Positions 1 to 10,810 of a DNA stretch of 60,000 bases are shown here, piece after piece. Both the position numbers and the translations under genes were made by a program. This DNA is from Nematostella vectensis. Taxonomy: Eukaryota > Cnidaria > Anthozoa > Actiniaria > Edwardsiidae. The notes beneath the pieces are model-generated. The model did not search any database. It had not been told where the DNA came from and worked only from the letters and a program-made list of their open reading frames with translations. Where the stretch lies: contig NC_064034.1 in the NCBI RefSeq assembly GCF_932526225.1, forward strand, positions 13,406,887 to 13,466,886, in the 5' to 3' direction. Numbering within the stretch: position 1 is the first letter of the stretch; each line of letters begins with the position of its first letter.

Positions 1-372
1 AAAAGCTACTGTCAATCAATTATCGTGTGTTTATTACATCACTCAATCACAGTCAAGACAACATTTCTAGATCTATTTTATATTTCTATACCTAAGTATC
101 AGTAAATGAATGCGAAACACAAATAAAATAAAGGACTTGAGCGATTTGCACGGTCATATGACTTTGACGAAGCCCCAGGCAATAATTTCGATAATTTTGA
201 CGGCACGATATGCAAATCAGATCTACGATACAAATAAATAGACCAACTACACTTGAGTTATCAAATATGAAAACTCGCCCAAATAATGTTACCGTGGGCA
301 TAGAGCTAGGGTTACAAATACGAAATACATGCTAAGCACGAATTCTAAAGAAATATTGCTAAATATTAGTAC

Positions 373-3300
373 CTTGATATTGTTTTGGTGACTTGTTGGG
401 GGAGTGATGTGGAGAGTCCGCTCGCTCGATATCATGGATTCAGTGCATACACGGGTTTCTCGGGTGATAACTGATTGTTCTCCGTTGTGTTGGCCATTCA
501 CGAGCCTGTGCGCTGTTGAGTTGTTGCTAGCGGTTTCACTCGATGCCGCCTCTCGAGCTGCTTCTTGTGGTTGTCTCGATGATGATTCTGTATCACTCTT
601 GTTAACTGCCCGACTGTCTTCTACAGATAGAACCAAACAATAAATTTAAACCTTATGGTAGTTTCGGGTTTGCGGAAGACTCAAAGACCGCCACTGGCCT
701 GTATACATCAGGGATGACACTTTACGAGGTTAGATCCTGTGGGTACGATCTATGCCATCACATGCCGAGAGGGCTATTAATTATTGGCAGTGCGCGCTGT
801 ATGTTATTGGAACGGACGTATTGACAACTTAAGTGGCATTTTCGACAGCTATTTGAATTAAACCCAACAATGGTCAACATTACGGATAACCATTAAAAAA
901 AGAAGAAGAGGAAGTATTAGCCTTACCATAAAAAATAAAAAAACATTTCTAAATGAATATGCTAGATGGTTAAGTGAAATCTGGACTAGACGATGTAGAG
1001 AACTAAAAGATGGTACAAGGATAGAAGGATGTCTGAGATTAAAACAATGTACTAACTTTCTAAGCAGGTTGTCGAATTTGTTTACTATAGCGAAAGAGCA
1101 TTTGAAAATAGGCTCGGTTTAATAAAACAAACCTTTGAATGCATAATTCGAATTAATAAGGAGTAATAACAGTCTCTTAATTTCGGGTAGAAGCTCTATA
1201 AGTTTTTGAGTGAGAGCAATTTCATATAAATACATATAAAAGCGATTAGTTAAAAAAATATCTTTGTTCACTCTGTTCAGACTAAAATAGACGCTTAAAT
1301 TGATTAATAAAAGTGATTTAAATACTAGAATAAAATTTATTCTGTTTATAAACAATGTCCATAAATAAGTTTTATCATAGAAATATCTCAGCAAAATACA
1401 AATCAGCAAGAACACCTTTCCAAGACCCCACATAAAATACAGAATCCCTAGACATGCCCAGATCGCATCGCAATGAGAAAACACGGCTAGAACAGGGCTA
1501 GACTCTTCCATAAAAAAAATCACCAAATAGTATCGGGCATATAACGCGCCAGCGGTAGGATATAGCACATACAAACATGATTGACAATATATAGCGCTAT
1601 CTACAAACACAATTCACTCACGCTGTTGGAAACAAAAGTATCCCGGCAGAGTCAAACGATCACCGCAACTTTTGAATACTTGACATAGTTTAGCTCATTA
1701 GACTAACTCTGTACTTTGTATACTGTTCTCCACGTTAATACATATCAGGGGTTTTAATAAAAGCATAATCATGATCACGAGAAAGCACTTATTAAAGAGC
1801 TCTGCTTGTTCTAGACTATTTGAATGACTTCGTTCTCACCGACGAATTGTTTGCTGTCTCTTAGAATCCTCTCGAACAGTACTCCATCGTCGTTGCCTTT
1901 AAAGCTTCTCTTCTGTCCTTTGAACAGGTCCTCGCCAGAGATGTGTTTCTTGACGAGGTAGTTTCGGTCAAACGGCTTAAAAGCTTCCCTCTTGGATTTG
2001 TCTCGAAGCGTTTGAAGGATCTAGAGAATCCAGGGTTAAGCCAAGAATGTCTGATTACCCCAAATGGTGCGAGCATCATTTGAATATAACAAAGTGGAGG
2101 GCGATTGTTTGACGTTCCGTGATGGGTGAATTTGCTTATTTGTTCTTTTAACAAATAAGAACATACAATGCGTAACCTCAAATTATAAATTAATCCGTGC
2201 ATAGCGAAAGCAGATAAAAACAACGCACATTTCACATTATCTCCTCTTTATATCGCAATCCCTTGCGTTACTCTAGTAATGGTGTATTGCATTATGCCTT
2301 GATTGATGTATCGGGGTTACAAATGCGACAGGACCATTGACAACCAACTGTTAAGCCCATGAAGCACTGCGTGCTGCACCTAACATGATCTTCAAACAGA
2401 GCCAGGCAATATTTTCCAGCCACCCCTATTTTCCAGGCACCACCCCTTTAACCACAAAGGGAATGTTGATTAACTACTTTGCATCACCTCTCTACATGGT
2501 CTACAAACAGCACGTTGAGTTGACCCAGCGAGGTTGGTCCTGTTTCTACATTGCTTAATGGGCTTACCAGTTTGTTTCCAATGGTCCTGTCGCATTTGAA
2601 ACCCCGATACATCAATCACGGCATAACGCAATACACCATTACTAGAGTAACGCAAGGGATTGCGATATAAATAGGAAATGCTGCGAGTAGTTCGCCAACA
2701 TTCTCTTCGTCTAGAAGTCAGCCGAGTGCGTACAGAGCCTCCAGACTTCTCTCGTCCAATGACGCTCAGCCAGGCTGAGTCGAGCGTCACTGAACGAGAA
2801 CAGTCTGGAGGCTCTGGTACCCAGGATACCGAGCGCGGCAACACCAGCTGTGATGCTGGGCGATGTTGAGGCACCACCAGCAATGATGCAACACTGGGAG
2901 ATGTTGGCGCCATCACCTAGCATGGGGGTTTAGTACCCATACGCATAGTGCTGATCCCATCCCAGAAGGATCAGGGAAAGAGGTGTCCAGAGGGAATCAA
3001 ATGGATGGAATGGAAATTTAAAAGAGGTATCAGAGATAAAATCACCCTGTATTTCTTATATATTGGTGCCCTGCTCACCTCGAGAAATCCTGGATCCCTC
3101 CTTGCTAACAGGCTTTTAATGCTTAAAGGAGCATTTTCAGGCAATTAAACTGAACCTACCTTTCGTAGATCGGTCTCCTTCTTTTCGATGCTGTATAATC
3201 TCTCTTCCACTTTGTTAAGCTCCAAACGGGCATTGTCCGAGACGTCCTTCTCACCCACGCCGAGAGATATTTGCATGCACAATTTCTCCTAATAGTAAAA

Positions 3301-6300
3301 AATCACTCAGAGACATGTATTGGATAATCATCAGTCAACCTGGAGAAGATGCTCCCGCCCACGTTAACATCGGAAATACACAGGGGAATTTCTCAGCATG
3401 TTTGACGTAGCAGCGCATATTATTGGAGGCGATCCTTCATACTCACAGGTGTTCAGGGACAGTTAAACAAGATTAAATGAGAATATGAGAGGAGATAATC
3501 ATTTGGTGTCTCACAATTTCTTACCTTCAAAGAGAACAAATTTCGTTTCTCTTCTTGTAGCACTATTAATCTGGAAATGAAAGACAAAAATAACTTAGTT
3601 CCCTAAAGTGTCAGGGAGTTACTAGGAGGGTTGGGGTGAAGGGTGTGTGTGCAGGGAAACTGGAAAGCCTATTTTTGTAGCATTTTCACACTGGACACTC
3701 AAACGACCATTATCGTAATGTTGTTTTGCTAATTAAGATCTAAAAAATGCTTGATTTTCCAAACAAAAGTACGAATCGCTTTAGTCCAATGGTAACTAGA
3801 AAATGCCACCCTAAGATTTAGCCCAATCGTAGCAATATGCTACCCTAAGAATTTAGTGCAATCGTAGTTACATCCTACCCTAAGAATTTATTCCAGTCGT
3901 AGATACATGCTACCCTAAGAATTTAGTCCAATCGTAGATACATGCTACCCTAAGAATTTAGTCCAATCGTAGCTACATGCTACCCTAAGAATTTAGTCCA
4001 ATCGTTGATACATGCTACCCTAAGAATTTAGTCCAATCGTATTAGCTACATGCTACCCTAAGAATTTAGTCCAATCGTATTAGCTACATGCTACCCTAAG
4101 AATTTAGTCCAATCGTAGATACATGCTACCCTAAGAATTTAGTCCAATCGTTGATACATGCTACCCTAAGAATTTAGTCCAATCGTATTAGCTACATGCT
4201 ACCCTAAGAATTTAGTCCAATCGTATTAGCTACATGCTACCCTAAGAATTTAGTCCAATCGTTGATACATGCTACCCTAAGAATTTAGTCCAATCGTATT
4301 AGCTACATGCTACCCTAAGAATTAAGTCCAATCGTAGATACATGCTACCCTAAGAATTTAGTCCAATCGTAGATACATGCTACCCTAAGAATTTAGTCCA
4401 ATCGTAGCTACATGCTACCCTAAGAATTTAGTCCAATCGTTGATACATGCTACCCTAAGAATTTAGTCCAATCGTATTAGCTACATGCTACCCTAAGAAT
4501 TTAGTCCAATCGTATTAGCTACATGCTACCCTAAGAATTTAGTCCAATCGTAGCTACATGCTACCCTAAGAATTTAGTCCAATCGTTGATACATGCTACC
4601 CTAAGAATTTAGTCCAATCGTATTAGCTACATGCTACCCTAAGAATTTAGTCCAATCGTATTAGCTACATGCTACCCTAAGAATTTAGTCCAATCGTTGA
4701 TACATGCTACCCTAAGAATTTAGTCCAACCGTATTAGCTACATGCTACCCTAAGAATTTAGTCCAATCGTATTAGCTACATGCTACCCTAAGAATTTAGT
4801 CCAATCGTAGATACATGCTACCCTAAGAATTTAGTCCAATCGTATTAGCTACATGCTACCCTAAGAATTTAGTCCAATCGTATTAGCTACATGCTACCCT
4901 AAGAATTTAGTCCAATCGTATTAGCTACATGCTACCCTAAGAATTTAGTCCAATCGTAGATACATGCTACCCTAAGAATTTAGTCCAATCGTATTAGCTA
5001 CATGCTACCCTAAGAATTTAGTCCAATCGTATTAGCTACATGCTACCCTAAGAATTTAGTCCAATCGTATTAGCTACATGCTACCCTAAGAATTTAGTCC
5101 AATCGTAGATACATGCTACCCTAAGAATATAGTCCAATCGTATTTGCTACATGCTACCCTAAGAATTTAGTCCAATCGTATTAGCTACATGCTACCCTAA
5201 GAATTTAGTCCAATCGTATTAGCTACATGCTACCCTAAGAATTTTGTCCAATCGTAGATACATGCTACCCTAAGAATTTAGTCCAATCGTAGCTACATGC
5301 TACCCTAAGAATTTAGTCCAATCGTAGATACATGCTACCCTAAGAATTTAGTCCAATCGTAGATACATGCTACCCTAAGAATTTAGTCCAATCGTATTAG
5401 CTACATGCTACCCTAAGTATTTAGTCCAATCGTAGATACATGCTACCCTAAGAATTTAGTCCAATCGTATTAGCTACATGCTACCCTAAGAATTTAGTCC
5501 AATCTTAGCTACATGCTACCCTAAGAATTTAGTCAAATCTTATTAGCTACATGCTACCCTAAGAATTTTGTCCAATCGTAGCTACATGCTACCCTAAGAA
5601 TTTAGTCCAATCGTATTAGCTACATGCTACCCTAAGAATTTTGTCCAATCGTAGATACATGCTACCCTAAGAATTTAGTCCAATCGTAGATACATGCTAC
5701 CCTAAGAATTTAGTCTAATCGTATTAGCTACATGCCTAAGGAGGAGGACCCTAAGAATTTAGTGCAATGGTGTAGGAAAAGATAAACACCCACAGCTTGA
5801 CTAATTTTACCTTTGTTTTTGAATTTCCTCTGTATCTTTTGTATCCTTTGTAAACAAAAAAATGAAAAGGATGGTAAAAGTGACTACGCTTAAAAACTAA
5901 AAAAATATTAAACTAAAACTAATCAACAGATTTAAGGTAAATACCTCAGGTGGAAGCAACCCCATAACATCTATGCTTCCTTCTAGCTGGTACCCTAACA
6001 AAACAGATGGAGTCATGGGAAGGCCAATAGCAAAAGAACAGACAACAAGGCAAGCAGAGTTTACCATTTCTGCAGAGATGAGCTAAGTGAATTGCAATAG
6101 CAAACTCATCAGGTGATAATTTTACATCTCGATCAATATCTGACAGGTTCCTGGAGATAAAGCAAAGATGGAAAATATACACATCTTGACAATTTCAAGG
6201 CAAAGCAAGGAATTAATTGGATGGTCTTTGGGACTGGAGCACAGACTTTACCACTTTCACTGACTTCCATGCAAAGTATACGCACCATCTTTAGGATATT

Positions 6301-9300
6301 ACAATCAGGGGAGAATCCAGGAGAACACAGAAGGGGAGAGGTAAACTTGTGGATTTGCGCACATACATTTCTTCTAAAACTATACTGTAGTCTGAAGGGG
6401 GAGCATTGTACCACCTTCCCCCACCCCACTGGACCACCACTGGATCAACTATTGACAACAGGTGTTGACAGCAGTTGATAATAAAAAAAAAAGGTTTCCA
6501 AGCATGGTGAGAAGAAAACCTATATTTAAATACAAACTATTTCAAATGATGTTGCACTAGAGAATCCTTGTCACAACCATTTCAAGGTTATCAAATAGAA
6601 TGTAAAACATGTAAAAAGGAATCATGTTATGGCACATGGGTTCTATAAGTACAAAAATACTTGAAAAAGGTGTACATTGCACCCTCTTTGTTCCTGTTCA
6701 CATGGTTTAGTAATAAGGACTGAACAGGTTTCTTACCATATTCTTGACAGGTTTGTATTGTCCAAGTTTGACAAAGCCAGTAACTCACAAGATGTTTCAG
6801 CTAAAAGATAAGTAATGCTGGTAGTGAAGGTGCATACTCTATGATTGCACATCACAGCTGGTAGTGAAGGTGCATACTCTATGATTGCACATTACAGCTG
6901 GTAGTCAAGGGGCATACTCTATGATTGCACATTACAGCTGGTAGTCAAGGTGCATACTCTATGATTGCACATTACAGCTGGTAGTCAAGGGGCATACTCT
7001 ATGATTGCACATCACAGCTGGTAGTGAAGGTGCATACTCTATGATTGCACATTACAGCTGGTAGTCAAGGGGCATAGTCTATGATTGCAGATACAGCATG
7101 TAATGGTCTTTTTTGCTACTCTCAGTAAATTTTTTTTAAATGGGTGAGAACGCAGCATGGCACGTAGCTAGTGGGTCTGCAAAAAAGTGGGCCATTTCTT
7201 ATTGAAGAACAGTCAAATATAGTTTCTACGTGATAACAATGACTGTGCCCCCCCCCCTCCACCACCACCAGCTCGGCAAATCCTGATTGCAGTACCTCGG
7301 GGTCAGTACCACCTCTGTATCCCTGTCATGATCCCTCTGCTCATACAATGACCTTACGGGATTGCACAAATAATCCAACTTTTATAGACCCCAAGCTGGT
7401 CTGACTCAATACTAGGTAGGCCCTTCATCTTATTCCCCTCCTGATACTAACAACTGCTGATCTTTCCCTTCCCCTTTCTTCTCTGCCCATTGGTTTTGAA
7501 GGTTTCTTGCCAATCTATACCTACATACATCATAAAGCAGTTTACTAAAGGCAGATGATAAAAGTAGAAACATCCCAACATTACTGATATCTGTAAGCAT
7601 AGCCCAAAATAGTAGGAGCTGCTCCTCAGAAAATTGTATGCTTTCTAGACACAAAGTATTTTAAAACATTACCACCCCCCCTACTGAAGAGAATACTATG
7701 ACTGAAACATCTATAGGTACTGTGAAACCCCTGGCTATGAAAATATTGTCTGGGGGGGGGGAGGGGACAGAACATATCCCTACTACCTCCCACGACAAGC
7801 AGGCCTATAAGACTTTGCCTTTAGAGGGAATGTTTTCCATCTCCAAACATCCTGAAGGCCAAGACCCCAGACAATCCAAGCATTTAGGTGAGAAATCTAC
7901 AAATACTGACTGATGGTATCGAAGTAATTTGGTCTATCCTTTACTATATACATTGACTTACTGTCAATTGATCCTGATTGGTTGTTTTCCTTCCAGTCAA
8001 AGATGTGCTGGTATGCTTTTCGTTCGTCTATTGTCATGGTTGGTAATTCAACAAAAGGGACCCTCACTGGTGCTAGCGTCGAGGGCAGCTTCTCAGGAAT
8101 ATCAAAACCTTTTAGCCGTAATTGTATTAAATGCATTGCAGTGGCAAATTCAGATACATCCAAGAAAATGTCCCTTGTAACATCTGCAAGTTTCCTAGAA
8201 AGAGTAAAAAATCAAATCAGCTAAGACTTGAATAGTAACTCAAAGGCTCATTTCCTTCAAAATCATCTTTCATTCTTTTATTAACTAAAAAAGAAAATAA
8301 CCAAATGTTGTATAAGGAGGGAGGGGAGGGGCTAAAGTGGACCATGGTTGTCTATACATTCAACTTTTTTAACTTTTACAAGCAAATGGCTGAACTTATA
8401 AACACTCACTCAAAGTACATTTTATATTTTTCTATTTTTTCTCTTGTATGCAATTGATATACTTTCTCAAGTCAGTTTTATATTTCTTTTCTATCTATTT
8501 CTCTTTTATGTCAATAATGTACAATATGTATATTGTAGCCAGAGCATCAGTGACCTAGCATATATGTAGTACCAAGATTGCATTTCCTATATATTTAAGA
8601 AGAGAACAAAATCATTTCCTCTTCTTCTGAAACTATTTTCAAATGTAACTGATTTTTGTGGAAGAAGGACAGACCTCTGAACATAATTTTACACTAACAT
8701 AGGCATGGGATAAGAAAACCAAGAAAAAAATCAGTTTTAATTCTACCATTCAAACTTGTTTTAATATTGTTAGCTACTGTAAATGCTTTTGACCTTTAGG
8801 TATCACCATGGCAAATGAATAAGTTGTCTTCTAGACATTGTTTCATCTATAATTCATCTACCCAGGGATATCTAGAATTAAGATGGATCATTCTAATTCT
8901 GGTTCATATCTAAGGCATGTCGACAATAGCAATAATTCAAATTGAGTATTTATTGGCACTGTTGTATTTAAATATTTACGTACTTTATGGAAAGAAATTA
9001 TAGAGACAATCCCATATTTTTTTATCTAAGTGTGGAAATTATTTGTATTAACTAACGTCTTTATGAAATATTGGTAAATTCCTGTGATTCAAGAAATACC
9101 TCGAAGACTATTCATCCAGTACTAATCAATCTGCAAAACAACCGAGGTTCAGAACCCTTTCATGTCCAGTTCACAGGCTAAAGTTATACATCTGCCGACA
9201 ATTTTAGTATAATCAATAGATTCCTTAAATCTTATCAAAAGGAAATATAAGGGTAAAACATTTTGCACAAGTGACAACTAAATAGTTGAGAAACTTCTAA

Positions 9301-10060
9301 AGACTTAGTCACGCTTGATTAGAGCACAAAAACAAATCTACATCGAGTGTGCCTTCGCTATGAGTTATATAGATATAATGAGATGATATTATATCGTCAA
9401 CAAACACAAACTAGAATTTAATATTAAATGAAGATGAACGGTAAAAAAGATAAAACTATTAGACTATAAAAGTGCAAGTGATAAAATACTTTCTACCGGA
9501 AAGCACTGAAGTGAATCCAATAGATTTATTAAGTACCAAGCGCGCAAAGCACTTTATTCGATATTCATTTACGCGTGTATTTTGGAGTGATGTAGCACTT
9601 AAAGAAATAAAATAAAAAAACAGAAATATTGATTTGGGAATCTTAAAAATAGAGTTCATAGGAGAAAGGCGAACTGATTTTGCATTCTTCGAAAAACTCA
9701 TAAAACTCCAAGGTACTTTATTGTAAAGAAAACATGGTATGGACTTTTAAAAAAATTACTGCATCCTAATTGCTCGAAAACATTGCAAAATAAACTTACC
9801 AAATTTTGCTGAGCTCTGCCAGTGGTAGCCTTGAGCGAATAAACAGAGATCTAGCCTGCTCTCCTGTGAAACGATAAGGGATTTGGCGCATTTCTGGTCA
9901 GATGTTGCAAATGTTCGAACGTAAATAAACTATCGAATGGGTTCTAAATGTAGCTAATGGTACCTGATAAAAACCCATTCTCAGGGTTTTGGCTGTAGAA
10001 CAAAGCGTCATGACGGGTTCTCTCTTCCTCGTTAATGATCCATTTCAAATCCACGTCCAT
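373..10060 (-). CDS. EH-domain/coiled-coil endocytic adaptor, intersectin/EPS15-like (5' part, continues off left edge)
   Basis: Eleven minus-strand exons join in a single frame to 411 residues: 9964-10060 (ATG at 10060), 9800-9863, 7962-8194, 6737-6800, 6065-6150, 5945-5994, 5811-5845, 3525-3570, 3160-3288, 1840-2020 and 373-620. All have AG/GT borders and matching phases, and the last ends at a donor, so the gene continues left. Residues about 8-100 form a first EH domain (INEEERTRHDALF, SKIW, EF loop 58-69) and about 112-190 a second (SRIW, canonical loop DIDRDVKLSPDE at 157-168). A charged coiled coil follows (about 199-268), then a basic stretch and an S/T/N-rich tail. EH domains bind NPF peptides of clathrin-adaptor partners at the plasma membrane. 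The N-terminal pair of EH domains followed by coiled coil resembles intersectin, but SH3 domains, if any, lie outside the window. EPS15 or REPS relatives remain possible. The first three and fifth exons are near certain; the small exons and those below 3,300 rest on phase and splice sites. Confidence 0.8.
621..1839. other. Intron of the EH-domain gene
   Basis: AT-rich intronic sequence between the two left-most recognised exons. Minus-strand open frames here (for example around 1119-1610) have low-complexity, hydrophobic translations without family resemblance or splice support. I see no gene or repeat array in it. Confidence 0.5.
2247..2672. mobile_element. Fold-back (long inverted repeat) element
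   Basis: About 110 bp at 2247-2360 reappears as the reverse complement at 2560-2672, running from the segment TATCGCAATCCCTTGCG through the one reading CGACAGGACCATTG. The roughly 200-bp spacer is unrelated to the arms. This is the structure of a fold-back or MITE-like non-autonomous transposon. It has no coding capacity and lies inside an intron of the EH-domain gene. Target-site duplications are not obvious, so the exact borders are uncertain. Confidence 0.75.
2733..2817. repeat. Imperfect palindrome, about 40-bp arms
   Basis: CAGAGCCTCCAGAC opens the left arm and GTCTGGAGGCTCTG closes the right. The intervening arms (CTCTCGT, TGACGCTC and their complements) also pair, with only a few bases of loop. 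It sits about 60 bp from the fold-back element and may be part of the same insertion cluster. Short CACCAGC/GATGTTG-type repeats follow to about 2,910. Confidence 0.7.
3785..5762. repeat. 2-kb minisatellite of interleaved 35- and 38-bp units
   Basis: Roughly 53 tandem copies of a unit with core TACATGCTACCCTAAGAATT followed by TAGTCCAATCG and a variable tail. The tails are GTAGA, GTAGC, GTTGA (35-bp unit) or GTATTAGC (38-bp unit). The order of tail types is itself repeated, for example GTAGA-GTAGA-GTAGC-GTTGA-GTATTAGC-GTATTAGC, which indicates higher-order duplication. The first few units at the left edge and the last at about 5,740 are degenerate. The array fills the intron between the 35-nt exon at 5811-5845 and the exon at 3525-3570 of the EH-domain gene. 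Confidence 0.97.
6818..7095. repeat. 40-bp minisatellite, 7 copies
   Basis: Seven near-identical head-to-tail 40-bp units containing GCTGGTAGTGAAGGTGCATA and CTCTATGATTGCACAT. Variation is limited mostly to GTGAAGGTG versus GTCAAGGGG and ATCACAG versus ATTACAG. It is intronic, just upstream (on the gene's strand) of the exon at 6737-6800 of the EH-domain gene. Confidence 0.95.
8195..9799. other. Intron of the EH-domain gene
   Basis: AT-rich intronic DNA between the second and third coding exons. Apart from simple T/A-rich runs I see no repeat array, RNA gene or convincing open frame. The minus-strand ORF at 9459-9701 has no recognisable protein content. Confidence 0.5.
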
Positions 10061-10810
10061 GATTAGATCAAAAATCGTAAAATTGAAGAAATCCCAACGA
10101 AGCAGAACTAGCAAACTCGAAATCAGAAACGGTTGTTGACGGTAAAGTTTCTAGAATATCACGCCAGTGCAATTAACAACCAGCACTAACGATTGAAGTT
10201 GGCACATTACAGATGATACATTAGTTAGCGATAATGCCTCGATAATGTTCGTCCCTCATGGTCAAATTGCCTGCGCACAGTAAACATATTTATTCGCATT
10301 TCCATGTAGTGCCAAGGACTGGAACGTACAGGGCCCGATACGGCCGTCTGATGCCTTGGTACGGTTCACTGACGCTCGGTCCCAGGACCCCCTTTTGGGC
10401 TGGGCACTGCCCGAGACAAAACATACAAACACTGTCACACATAAAGCATTGTAAACTTGTGCAAACATTGTGTGTAATTCAGCCCACAATCATGTTTTCT
10501 CAAGAGCGGTTATCATATAGCACACCTGCGCACAGCTACCCCGCGGTATTTCTTCCAAAGCATGCACTGCGATCTAACAAAACGCAACTTCAGTATTTTT
10601 TAATCCAAATTATATTAGTCATATCCTGAATATTCGAATCGTATAGGGTACTCCATAGACTTAGCACTTCTTTGCAAGTATTTCCTTGCATTGAACAAGT
10701 TACAGTTCTTTGAGTTTGAATAATTTATCGTTTTATTTCACGGGCTACCTTTGGAATACTGAAGCAGCGTTGTTTGTATTCAGCGGTTCGTAAGCAGAGC
10801 ACATGGCAAG
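10061..10810. promoter_or_regulatory. Divergent intergenic region between the EH-domain gene and NOC4L
   Basis: The start codons of the minus-strand EH-domain gene (10060) and the plus-strand NOC4L gene (10811) face away from each other across about 750 bp. This space must contain both promoters, or a shared bidirectional one, unless upstream non-coding exons exist. No clear TATA box was found near either start. A relatively GC-rich patch lies near 10,320-10,420. The open frames on both strands here (10258-10629) look like non-coding shadows. Confidence 0.5.

Noticed and set aside
1119-1610. 163-codon hydrophobic minus-strand frame
   Set aside because: AT-rich intron translation with random F/L/I/Y content and no splice or domain support.
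3785-5762. CRISPR-like array appearance of the 35/38-bp repeats
   Set aside because: There are no unique spacers between repeats and the context is a eukaryotic intron; it is a minisatellite.
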